14,313 nt of DNA, from the NCBI GenBank assembly GCA_016297415.1, contig JAEDGQ010000047.1:1-14313 (forward strand). Reading direction: 5' to 3'. Of this stretch, positions 1 to 5,598 are shown in pieces. The position numbers and the translations under genes are program-made. Below the pieces are notes generated by a model. That model ran no database searches. It was not told the DNA's origin and worked only from the letters and a program-made list of their open reading frames with translations. Position 1 is the stretch's first letter; each line of letters starts with the position of its first letter. This DNA comes from Treponema sp. GTDB taxonomy: Bacteria; Spirochaetota; Spirochaetia; Treponematales; Treponemataceae.

Positions 1-127
1 TGGTTAAGTTGTAAATTTGTTCATACATAAGCGTAACTCTTTTTGATTTTTTTGTAGTGATTAAAATTTTAAAGATTTACGCTTTTTTTGTAAATTCTCA
101 ACTAAACTCGAAATTCGGACTATATAT

Positions 128-133
128 TATAAT
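128..133 (+). promoter_or_regulatory. -10 box of the XRE regulator gene, start site at the ATG
   Basis: A perfect TATAAT ends six bases before the ATG at 140, and the intervening TATTCTT contains no Shine-Dalgarno sequence. Transcription would start at or next to the A of the start codon, so the mRNA is probably leaderless. No good -35 hexamer is visible 16-18 bp upstream, where the sequence is CTAAACTCG. Confidence 0.55.
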
Positions 134-139
134 ATTCTT

Positions 140-514
140 ATGCCTCGTCCAAGTAAAGAAAAACTTCCAGAACTTAACCTTTCTCATTCCATCGGTCAGA
201 ACATTGCATGTATCCGAAAATCACGTGGCCTTACTCAAATTGAGCTTGGCAATATCATTGAAATTAATCAGTATCAGATCTCGGACTATGAAATTGGCAG
301 ACTTCATCTTTCTGATGAGATGATTATCCGTTTTGCTAAGGCTTTGAAAACTACTTCTGATGATATTCTTGGATTAAAAGAAAGTGATACCGATATTGAA
401 AAGCCTTCCCTGAAAATCATCAGGCGTCTTATTAAAATTGAAAAGCTCCCAGAGGCTGATCAGAAGTCACTTCTTAAAACTATAGATATGTTTCTTAAAG
501 CTGCAGAAAAATAA
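140..514 (+). CDS. XRE-family helix-turn-helix transcriptional regulator
   Basis: This is a 124-residue protein with a Cro/CI-type helix-turn-helix at about residues 17-72 (IGQNIACIRKSRGLTQIELG, then an ISDYEIGR recognition-helix region). A short charged C-terminal helix follows at about 90-122 (RRLIKIEKLPEADQKSLLKT). The N-terminal MPRPSK start and the C-terminal 'LP..DQ..LLKTID.FL' pattern fit a recurring family of small XRE regulators in diverse bacteria; that family match is from memory. It should bind DNA as a dimer in the cytoplasm; its target is unknown. No partner gene overlaps it, and the nearest system is the brnTA operon 360 bp downstream on the other strand. The ATG at 140 is chosen because the helix-turn-helix requires this frame and a TATAAT lies just upstream. 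A longer ORF in another frame at 57-323 is a shadow. Confidence 0.88.
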   Translation: MPRPSKEKLPELNLSHSIGQNIACIRKSRGLTQIELGNIIEINQYQISDYEIGRLHLSDEMIIRFAKALKTTSDDILGLKESDTDIEKPSLKIIRRLIKIEKLPEADQKSLLKTIDMFLKAAEK

Positions 515-810
515 CAGGATTCCTTTTCCCGCCGATTTCCGCGACCAGTTTTTTCTGCTGTCACAGAAAACTTTACGCAGGAATCAAAACTTTACACGAC
601 TTTTCCGGCGGGATTGAAGTTTAGCCATGTCGCTTTACACTCTTATCTTGTGGGCAACTCAGGATAACGATATTTCGGATTTTTCATTGAAAGTTCTGCA
701 ATTATGGAGTCTGAATCCTTTTCAGATGTGCAGCCTTGCACATTTGAAGCTCATCTTTTCCCTGCGGACTTTCTGACCAGTTTGTTAAACCCTTGTATTT
801 ACTGTGTTTA
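515..810. other. Gene-free stretch with small repeats
   Basis: I see no supportable gene here. Three structures are visible: an 8-bp inverted repeat TCCCGCCG (527-534) with CGGCGGGA (606-613); a 10-bp direct repeat AAAACTTTAC (567-576 and 586-595); and a perfect 7-bp hairpin ATGTGCA-GCCT-TGCACAT (726-743). None is followed by a T-tract. GACCAGTT occurs at 543 and 775 and twice more inside the brnA terminator, which suggests degenerate duplicated sequence. Confidence 0.4.
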
Positions 811-856
811 AAACAAAAAACTGGGCGTGACCAGTTTTGACCAGTTAGCCCAGTTT
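811..856 (-). terminator. Intrinsic terminator of the brnTA operon
   Basis: On the minus strand AAACTGGGC (856-848) pairs perfectly with GCCCAGTTT (826-818), followed by TTTTTTGTTT (820-811). The 21-nt loop holds two copies of AACTGGTC, each able to pair with part of the stem region, so alternative folds exist. It lies 17 bases after the brnA stop codon, as expected for the end of this operon. Confidence 0.75.
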
Positions 857-873
857 CTACAAAATTAAAAAAA

Positions 874-1185
874 TCAGCGTGTCATATAAGGACAATGGTT
901 ATCTAATGCCCATCTTAAAGCCTGATTAAGACGCTGCTGATATCCTTTGCCGCCTTTCTTCAACGCATCCAGAATATCAAGATCAATTTTTGTATGAACG
1001 TCTCCTTTTTTCATCTTAACCCATTCCGGATGAATTTCATACCATGGTCGGAATTCCTTAAGCTCTTCTTTTGTCATTTTAGGACAGTCAGAAAAATCTG
1101 TGTTCTTAAAGCTTATTGCGGCATTTATTTCTGCTTCTGTCAACGGCGGCAGCTTCTTTACTTCATCTAGCGTCATAGTTTTCAT
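874..1185 (-). CDS. brnA: BrnA-family antitoxin
   Basis: This is a 103-residue BrnA-type antitoxin. In known systems BrnA neutralises the BrnT ribonuclease by direct binding and represses the operon through a ribbon-helix-helix-like C-terminal domain. That domain is visible at about residues 62-95 (GDVHTKIDLDILDALKKGGK, then GYQQRLNQALRWAL), matching the family pattern 'V...LD.DIL...K..GKGYQ.R.N..LR'. The N-terminal half is acidic and presumably wraps the toxin. I chose the ATG at 1185 over the in-frame ATG at 1203 because a perfect AGGAGG sits nine bases upstream. The gene overlaps the 3' end of brnT by 23 bases, so translation is probably coupled. A terminator follows immediately. Confidence 0.9.
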   Translation of the reverse strand: MKTMTLDEVKKLPPLTEAEINAAISFKNTDFSDCPKMTKEELKEFRPWYEIHPEWVKMKKGDVHTKIDLDILDALKKGGKGYQQRLNQALRWALDNHCPYMTR

Positions 1186-1450
1186 AATACTCTTCCTCCT
1201 CATCTTCTTCAGCTTTTCGTGCTGATATGATTCTTGTATTTCCGTTTCTGTCTGTTGCTACAACGAACAGAACCAGCATGTCAGAAACTCGTCCAATTAT
1301 ATTGAACCGTTCTTCTTCAAGCGTTGAATGCTCAACATCAAGTTTTTCAACACGCTTTTCATCAAGAAAAACACGGACTGCCATTTCAAATGAAATGCCG
1401 TGTTTCTTCTTGTTTATGTCATTTTTCTTTTCATCCCACTCAAATGTCAT
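1163..1450 (-). CDS. brnT: BrnT-family toxin (ribonuclease)
   Basis: This 95-residue protein matches BrnT, a RelE-fold ribonuclease toxin that cleaves RNA and stops translation when free of BrnA. The family signature is clear: FEWDEKKNDINKKKHGISFE at residues 3-22, RFNIIGR at 48-54, and RIISARKAE at 73-81. The ATG at 1450 is used because family members begin close to (M)xFEWD; an earlier in-frame ATG at 1483 lies inside the promoter and operator. The C-terminus carries an unusually acidic run (EEDEEEE, 81-87). Part of that run is encoded by the GAGGAGGAAG that also serves as the brnA ribosome binding site, so dual use of the DNA may explain its composition. Order toxin-antitoxin is typical for this family. 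Confidence 0.92.
   Translation of the reverse strand: MTFEWDEKKNDINKKKHGISFEMAVRVFLDEKRVEKLDVEHSTLEEERFNIIGRVSDMLVLFVVATDRNGNTRIISARKAEEDEEEEYYENYDAR
1195..1200 (-). promoter_or_regulatory. brnA Shine-Dalgarno inside brnT
   Basis: AGGAGG on the minus strand, nine bases before the brnA ATG at 1185 and within the last codons of brnT. It decides the brnA start and implies coupled translation with the antitoxin strongly favoured. Confidence 0.75.
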
Positions 1451-1461
1451 TTTTAGTTTCC

Positions 1462-1496
1462 ATGTACATAATAATATGTACATTATCTATCGTCAA
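1462..1496 (-). promoter_or_regulatory. brnTA promoter with paired palindromic operator
   Basis: On the minus strand TTGACG (1496-1491) is separated by exactly 17 bp from TATTAT (1473-1468), a good housekeeping promoter. Two copies of the palindrome ATGTACAT (1476-1483 and 1462-1469) are centred 14 bp apart. One lies in the spacer and the other covers the end of the -10 box and the start region. BrnA is known to autorepress its operon, so these palindromes are the obvious operator. That BrnA binds these particular palindromes is inference. Confidence 0.8.
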
Positions 1497-2144
1497 GTTT
1501 TTCCTAAACTTTTGTATTTTCTGAAAGAAAATGCAAAACTCGAAAATAATAAGTTTTTGCAGATTCCTCTCTTAAAGTTGGATGCTGTACTTGGTTTAAT
1601 TTTGTTACAATTCTTGTTTCGCCAAGATATATATTCTTGCTTGTTTGACCTCCAAGTGAATAGTTTCCACTATCAATGTGAACTGTCCACATTGTAGTTC
1701 TTAAGCCTCGTTTTTACCTCACTTTGATTAAATTTTAGCAGTTTTTCGCCTGATATTCATCTGAATGGAAGCTGTTTCTGGAGTTTTTCTGAGAATTCAG
1801 GCCGTTTTCACTGGAATTTTGGTCGAATTCCGGCAGAAAACTGCTCTATTCCTACAAATGCCAATTTGTGGGAATTGCAAAACACTTTAGGAGACACTGC
1901 AAAAAACACTACATATAGCGTTTTTCAAGTTTGTTAAAAGTTTTTTATTTTCTATTCGTTTTAATTTTTCTGTATATTCAACATTTTCTATTTTATATTT
2001 CAAAATTAAAAAATTATTCTCTAACTCATGATACTCCTCACAAGAAAAAATTGAAGTCTGTAATACATATGATTTTTTATAAAGCTTCATATTTTTAACA
2101 TATTTAGGCTGGAAATCTGAATTTTCAATTACAAAACTACTTTC
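1497..2144. other. Gene-poor stretch upstream of metY
   Basis: Between the brnT promoter and the plus-strand terminator at 2145 there is no convincing intact gene. Minus-strand ORFs of 62 codons (1504-1692) and 67 codons (1887-2090) have no ribosome binding site. The second has protein-like composition and is listed separately as a possible relic. A cluster of hairpins occupies 1813-1875. The plus strand carries no ORF that would explain the terminator at its end. Confidence 0.45.
1813..1875. repeat. Cluster of three hairpins
   Basis: Three inverted repeats lie side by side: GGAATT/AATTCC (1813-1818 with 1826-1831); GCAG-AAAA-CTGC (1833-1844); and ATTCCTACAAAT (1848-1859) with ATTTGTGGGAAT (1864-1875), a 12-bp stem with one mismatch and a GCCA loop. 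No T-tract follows, so this is not an ordinary intrinsic terminator. It may be an intergenic repeat element or a structured RNA. Confidence 0.5.
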
Positions 2145-2204
2145 AACACCCTCTGGTAACGGAGGGTGTTTTTTTTAATTAAACTGCTGAGATAACGGAT
2201 GCAT
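1887..2204 (-). pseudogene. Possible decayed small gene, one internal stop
   Basis: Reading the minus strand from an ATG at 2204 gives MHPLSQQFN, a TAA at 2177-2175, and then an open frame to 1887. The frame continues KKHPPLPEGVESSFV, IENSDFQPKYVKN and a Lys/Glu-rich helical tail (ENVEYTEKLKRIENKKLL). The downstream part reads like real protein rather than random AT-rich sequence, yet the only in-frame ATG after the stop is at 2090 and lacks a ribosome binding site. I do not recognise a family. The HPPLPEGV segment is encoded by the inverted repeat that also forms the plus-strand terminator at 2145, which argues for caution: the similarity to protein could be chance. Confidence 0.3.
2145..2176 (+). 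terminator. Strong intrinsic terminator, parent transcript unknown
   Basis: AACACCCTC (2145-2153) pairs perfectly with GAGGGTGTT (2162-2170) around an 8-nt loop, followed by an unbroken T-tract (2169-2176). It works only on the plus strand. No plus-strand gene lies within 1.6 kb upstream, so it ends an unseen RNA from 1500-2144 or insulates the metY promoter 67 bp downstream. Confidence 0.8.
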
Positions 2205-2236
2205 CTCAAAAAAAAAAAAAAATAAAAATACTTTTA

Positions 2237-2271
2237 TACCTATTGACATAGTAGGTAACTAGTATTATAAC
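2237..2271 (+). promoter_or_regulatory. metY promoter with operator-like inverted repeat
   Basis: TTGACA (2243-2248), a 17-bp spacer and TATAAC (2266-2271) form a near-consensus housekeeping promoter. The start would be near 2278, about 300 bases before metY. An inverted repeat TACCTA (2237-2242) and TAGGTA (2252-2257) with a 9-bp gap straddles the -35 box, a position where a bound repressor would block RNA polymerase. The regulator is not known. Confidence 0.8.
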
Positions 2272-2332
2272 TAAAGCATAATTAAACCTGGTAAACAACT
2301 GGGGATTTATTTATTCATAAGGAGGCACAGAA

Positions 2333-2413
2333 ATGACACTTTACTTTGAAAAACTTGTCCGCGAAAATTTTCGAAATGGAGTCATGTGCCTTTGTATCTC
2401 TTACGGCTGTTAA
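2333..2413 (+). CDS. Cysteine-rich leader peptide of metY
   Basis: This is a 26-codon ORF within the metY leader, preceded by a perfect AAGGAGG at 2319-2325, seven bases before the ATG. It begins MTLYFEKLVRENFRNG, and its C-terminus is VMCLCISYGC-stop, so three of the last eight codons are cysteine, one of them directly before the stop, next to a methionine. Short ORFs rich in the end-product amino acid are the hallmark of ribosome-mediated attenuation. Cysteine-rich leader peptides are known upstream of sulfur-assimilation genes in actinobacteria. The inference is that slow translation at the Cys codons when Cys-tRNA is scarce changes the fold of the following RNA and raises metY expression. 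The last Gly-Cys codons overlap the first arm of the competing hairpins. I do not recognise a described family for this exact peptide. Confidence 0.78.
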   Translation: MTLYFEKLVRENFRNGVMCLCISYGC

Positions 2414-2546
2414 GCCTTTGTCTGCCGGAACCGGCTAAAAAAATCAATACACAATATTTTTAATGAATTCCCGGGTTTGGGGCGGAGCTCCAGGCGAGAG
2501 GGGGACAGCGCAACAAAGTGCGCTGGGGGGGAGAGACTTCTCCCCC
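2404..2546 (+). promoter_or_regulatory. Structured metY leader with competing hairpins
   Basis: Four short segments after the leader peptide can pair in exclusive ways: CGGC (2404-2407) with GCCG (2424-2427); GGCT (2405-2408) with AGCC (2413-2416); AGCC with GGCT (2433-2436); and GCCGG (2424-2428) with CCGGC (2431-2435). The last pairing is followed by A residues, not U, so it is not an intrinsic terminator. Further on are two perfect hairpins: CAGCGCA/TGCGCTG (2506-2525, 6-nt loop) and GGGGGAGA-GACT-TCTCCCCC (2527-2546). The 3' arm of the last can instead pair for 5 nt with the metY ribosome binding site GGAGA (2572-2576), so control at translation is possible. The region is much GC-richer than its surroundings and may derive from a repeat. 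Confidence 0.55.
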
Positions 2547-2583
2547 GTAAAAAAAATCAGGAACCTTTACAGGAGATACAATT

Positions 2584-3870
2584 ATGGCAAATACAAACAA
2601 ACTTCATTTTGAAACACTTCAGCTTCACGTAGGACAGGAACAGGCAGATCCGGCTTCAGACAGCCGCGGAGTGCCTATTTATCAGACAACTTCTTATGTT
2701 TTTCACAATGCACAGCATGCAGCTGACCGTTTTGGTCTGGCAGATGCAGGTAATATTTACGGACGCCTGACAAACTCTACCCAGGATGTTCTTGAAAAAA
2801 GAATTGCGGCTCTTGAAGGCGGTGTTGCGGCTCTTGCTGTAGCATCTGGTGCTGCGGCCATTACTTATACAATTCAGGCACTGGCTCAGGCTGGCGGCCA
2901 CATTGTTGCACAGAAAACTATTTACGGCGGTTCTTACAATCTCTTGAAGCATACTTTAAGCAAGTTTGGCGTTGAGACTACTTTTGTTGATGTCCACAAT
3001 CTTAAAGAAGTTGAAAACTCAATTAAAGAAAATACTAAAGCCCTTTACATTGAAACTTTAGGAAACCCAAACTCAGACATTCCTGACATTGATGCTCTGG
3101 CAGAAATTGCCCACAAACATGATATTCCTCTTGTTATCGACAACACTTTTGGAACTCCATATTTTATCCGTCCTCTGGAACACGGAGCTGATATTGTTGT
3201 TCACTCTGCAACTAAGTTTATTGGCGGTCATGGAGCTTCTCTTGGGGGTATTATTGTTGACGGCGGAAAGTTTAACTGGAAAAACGGAAAGTTCCCTGCT
3301 GTAGCAGATCCAAATCCTTCATACCACGGTGTTTCTTTCCCTGATGCTGCGGGACCTGCTGCTTTTGTAACTTACATCCGTGCGATTCTTTTGAGAGACG
3401 AAGGAGCTGCAATTTCTCCGTTTAACGCATGGACTTTAATTCAGGGAACAGAAACCCTTTCTCTCCGTCTTGAACGCCACGCATTTAACACTAAAAAGGT
3501 TGTTGAATTCCTTTCAAAACACCCGAAGGTTGAAAAGGTAAATCACCCTTCTTTAAGTGATCATCCGGATCATGCTTTGTACCAGAAATACTTTCCTGAA
3601 GGCGGAGCTTCTATTTTTACCTTTAACATTAAGGGTGGAAAGGAAGAAGCCTGGAAATTTATTGATAACCTGAAAATTTTCAGCCTGCTGGCAAACGTTG
3701 CTGATGTTAAGTCCCTTGTAATTCATCCTGCATCTACAACTCATTCTGAGTTAAACCAGCAGGAACTTATTGATCAGAACATTTTCCAGAATACAATCCG
3801 TCTTTCCATTGGAACAGAACACTACGAAGACATTATTGCAGACCTTTCACAAGCCTTTGATGCAATTTAG
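2584..3870 (+). CDS. metY: O-acetylhomoserine sulfhydrylase (aminocarboxypropyltransferase)
   Basis: This is a 428-residue pyridoxal-phosphate enzyme of the Cys/Met metabolism family. It makes homocysteine from O-acetylhomoserine and sulfide in the cytoplasm, a direct route to methionine and a point of sulfide assimilation. Visible residues include Y59-G-R61, which should contact the cofactor phosphate; the Tyr114-Gly-Gly stacking motif; Asp186 in VIDNTFG, which binds the pyridine nitrogen; and Lys211 in SATKFIGGHG, the Schiff-base lysine. The length, and an insertion after the lysine (NGKFPAVADPNPSYHG) that is longer than in cystathionine gamma-synthase, favour MetY over MetB. The ATG at 2584 follows AGGAGA with a 7-base gap. 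The gene stands alone behind a regulated leader with a Cys-rich peptide, which fits control by sulfur amino-acid supply. A GC-rich repeat follows and no intrinsic terminator was found. Confidence 0.96.
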   Translation: MANTNKLHFETLQLHVGQEQADPASDSRGVPIYQTTSYVFHNAQHAADRFGLADAGNIYGRLTNSTQDVLEKRIAALEGGVAALAVASGAAAITYTIQALAQAGGHIVAQKTIYGGSYNLLKHTLSKFGVETTFVDVHNLKEVENSIKENTKALYIETLGNPNSDIPDIDALAEIAHKHDIPLVIDNTFGTPYFIRPLEHGADIVVHSATKFIGGHGASLGGIIVDGGKFNWKNGKFPAVADPNPSYHGVSFPDAAGPAAFVTYIRAILLRDEGAAISPFNAWTLIQGTETLSLRLERHAFNTKKVVEFLSKHPKVEKVNHPSLSDHPDHALYQKYFPEGGASIFTFNIKGGKEEAWKFIDNLKIFSLLANVADVKSLVIHPASTTHSELNQQELIDQNIFQNTIRLSIGTEHYEDIIADLSQAFDAI

Positions 3871-3906
3871 TCTTCAGCAGTAAAAATAGGTCGTCAGTCA
3901 GATAAT

Positions 3907-4010
3907 TGCGTTAGGGATCGGAAGGGCGGCTTTGCCGTTGCGTAGCAATGAAGCGCTTTGCGCGGAACCCTGCAGAGCCCGACGGCGGGCTGCCGCCGGA
4001 ACGCCCTTTC
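3907..4010. repeat. GC-rich intergenic repeat, copy A
   Basis: This is an island of high GC between metY and the symporter gene. It starts with TTGCGTTAGGGATCGGAAGG and ends with AACGCCCTTTC, so the ends GAAGGGCG and CGCCCTTTC are nearly complementary. Inside are small hairpins (CGGC-TTT-GCCG, and CGGCG with CCGCCG near 3981-3998). Copy B at 5481-5598 begins with a matching GCGTTAGNGAT-type start and ends with the same AACGCCCT. TTGAAG (4011-4016) at its right edge with TATATT (4032-4037) could be a weak promoter for the next gene, with a short 15-bp spacer. Confidence 0.6.
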
Positions 4011-4060
4011 TTGAAGATTTACGGATTTTACTATATTCTTCTATTTATTGGAGTTAAAAA

Positions 4061-5293
4061 ATGAATAAACAGGTTAAACAGATTATTTTCTGGGTTGGTG
4101 CACTGATTATTGGTGCTGTACTTGGCTCATTACATGTTGCAGCTGTTGACAGCATCTGCGACTTTACAGCCACAGTCTTTACAAGACTTTTCAAGTTTAC
4201 TGCAGTTCCTGCAATTGCAGTTTCAATTCTTACCACTCTTGCCATGCTGGGCGGTAACAAACAAACTGGAAAGATTTTCAGAAAAACAATTACTTACACT
4301 CTTCTGACAACTCTGGCAGCTTCTACTATTGCTGCTATTCTTTTCTTTATAATTAAACCGGAAGTTCTTTCTGCTGCAGTTTACGAAGGTATTGAAACTT
4401 CAAAAATTGAAAGCATGGGTTCTTCTTCATTCCTCAGCTACTTTACAAATGCAATTCCGGACAACATTCTTTCACCATTTGTTTCTGGAAACGTTCTTTC
4501 AATTCTTATGGTTTCTGCTGTTTTTGGTCTTGCAATTTCGAGAATGAAAGAGTCTGACAAAAAAACAGCTGTTCTTAATGTTATTAACGGATTCCAGGAA
4601 ATGGTTTTTACAGTAATCGGCTGGCTCGTTGCAATTCTTCCAATCGGTGTAATTGCTTTTACTGCCCAGCTTGTAAAAGATATGTCTGCAGGTATTGTTG
4701 CTGATTCAATCGGAAGATACGTTGCAGTTGTATTAAGCGGAAACCTTATCCAGTTCTTCATCGTTCTTTCAATCTTCCTCTTGATTCGTGGAATTAATCC
4801 TGCAAAACACTTTAAGAACATGATTCCTGCAATCCTTACTGCCCTCTTTACTAAGAGTTCTGCAGCAACTCTTCCAGTTACAATGGACTGTGTTGAAAAC
4901 CGCGTAAAGTGTGACAAAAAGTTCTCTCGCTTTATTCTTCCAATGTGTACAACTATTAACATGAATGGTTGTGCAGCTTTCATTCTTGTTACATCTCTTT
5001 TCGTAATGCAGAATGCAGGTATTCAGCTTGACCTTATTACTGTAATCTCATGGATTTTAATTTCAGTTGTCAGTGCTGTTGGAAACGCCGGCGTTCCAAT
5101 GGGATGTTTCTTCCTTACTCTTTCACTTATGGCTGGTAAGGGTATTGATTTTAAGGTAATGGGTGTACTTCTTCCAATTTACGCTTTAATCGATATGATT
5201 GAAACTGCAGTAAACATTTACTCAGATTCTTGTGTATGTGCAATGACAAATAAAGACCTTAAGGATTTAGTTACAGAAGAACCTTCTGCATAA
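4061..5293 (+). CDS. Dicarboxylate/amino acid:cation symporter (DAACS family)
   Basis: This 410-residue inner-membrane protein is predicted to import an amino acid or dicarboxylate with sodium. Eight transmembrane spans and two re-entrant loops of the GltPh fold can be assigned. Family motifs are the serine-rich loop TKSSAATLP (264-272), NMNG (300-303, usually NMDGT), GNAGVPMG (341-348) in the second re-entrant loop, and D378-MIET-AVN385-IYSD389 in the last span. In glutamate/aspartate carriers the fourth position of that last motif is the arginine that holds the substrate side-chain carboxylate; here it is Glu381. The serine/threonine carrier SstT also has glutamate there, so a neutral amino acid such as serine or threonine is more likely than glutamate. 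The ATG at 4061 follows TTGGAG. The gene is monocistronic between repeats, with a terminator element downstream. Confidence 0.93.
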   Translation: MNKQVKQIIFWVGALIIGAVLGSLHVAAVDSICDFTATVFTRLFKFTAVPAIAVSILTTLAMLGGNKQTGKIFRKTITYTLLTTLAASTIAAILFFIIKPEVLSAAVYEGIETSKIESMGSSSFLSYFTNAIPDNILSPFVSGNVLSILMVSAVFGLAISRMKESDKKTAVLNVINGFQEMVFTVIGWLVAILPIGVIAFTAQLVKDMSAGIVADSIGRYVAVVLSGNLIQFFIVLSIFLLIRGINPAKHFKNMIPAILTALFTKSSAATLPVTMDCVENRVKCDKKFSRFILPMCTTINMNGCAAFILVTSLFVMQNAGIQLDLITVISWILISVVSAVGNAGVPMGCFFLTLSLMAGKGIDFKVMGVLLPIYALIDMIETAVNIYSDSCVCAMTNKDLKDLVTEEPSA

Positions 5294-5361
5294 ATAAAGA
5301 AAATCCTTAAAAAAGTTAACGACTAAAATGTTAATTTTGAAACAGGTTTATAGATTAAAAT

Positions 5362-5481
5362 AGGCTGTCCTTAAAGTTCAACTTGCGGTGGTTGAGCCCT
5401 TCGACAGGCTCAGGAACCACTTGTCGAAACCACCATATTTAGTGCAATGGTCATTACTTATTGGACAGCCTTTTTTTTTTT
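5362..5481 (+). repeat. GGCTGTCC terminator-like element, copy 1
   Basis: Outer arms AGGCTGTCC (5362-5370) and GGACAGCCT (5463-5471) are perfectly complementary and followed by eleven T residues (5471-5481). This makes a long-armed terminator for the symporter gene. Inside, GGTGGTT (5387-5393) pairs with AACCACC (5428-5434) around GAGCC/GGCTC (5394-5411). A second, inverted copy lies at 12849-13012 and shares the core TCGAAACCACCATATTTAG. The inverted ends resemble those of some insertion sequences, so this may be a non-autonomous mobile element used as a terminator. On the minus strand it ends in TATTTTAAT and could weakly terminate the opposing operon too. Confidence 0.75.
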
Positions 5482-5598
5482 GCGTTAGCGATGGAAACGG
5501 CGCGAAGCGGCCACCGCAGGGAGCAAAGCGGACGAGGAGGCTGGAGCGTCAGCGGAACCGTGGACGCAGCGGCAGCAGTTTACTGCTGCAACGCCCTG
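5481..5598. repeat. GC-rich intergenic repeat, copy B
   Basis: This starts with TGCGTTAGCGATGGAAACGG and ends with AACGCCCT, like copy A at 3907-4010. It contains a perfect hairpin GCAGCAG-TTTA-CTGCTGC (5572-5589). Its right end runs into the 3' end of the transglutaminase-like gene and supplies the last six codons and the stop codon, which sits in the hairpin loop. Confidence 0.6.

Noticed and set aside
57..323. 88-codon plus-strand ORF overlapping the XRE gene
   Set aside because: It is out of frame with the clear helix-turn-helix protein, has no ribosome binding site, and reads like AT-rich noise in its first half.
1504..1692. 62-codon minus-strand ORF beginning MWTVHIDSGNYSLGG
   Set aside because: No ribosome binding site and no family recognised; a stop lies shortly upstream. 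Kept only as a mention in the gene-poor stretch.
1227..1697. 156-codon plus-strand ORF across brnT
   Set aside because: Serine/phenylalanine-rich antisense shadow of the well-supported brnT frame.
2424..2445. Intrinsic terminator after the leader peptide
   Set aside because: The GCCGG/CCGGC stem has almost no loop and is followed by A residues on the plus strand, not T.
4438..4983. 181-codon minus-strand ORF inside the symporter gene
   Set aside because: Antisense shadow of a membrane protein with full family motifs.
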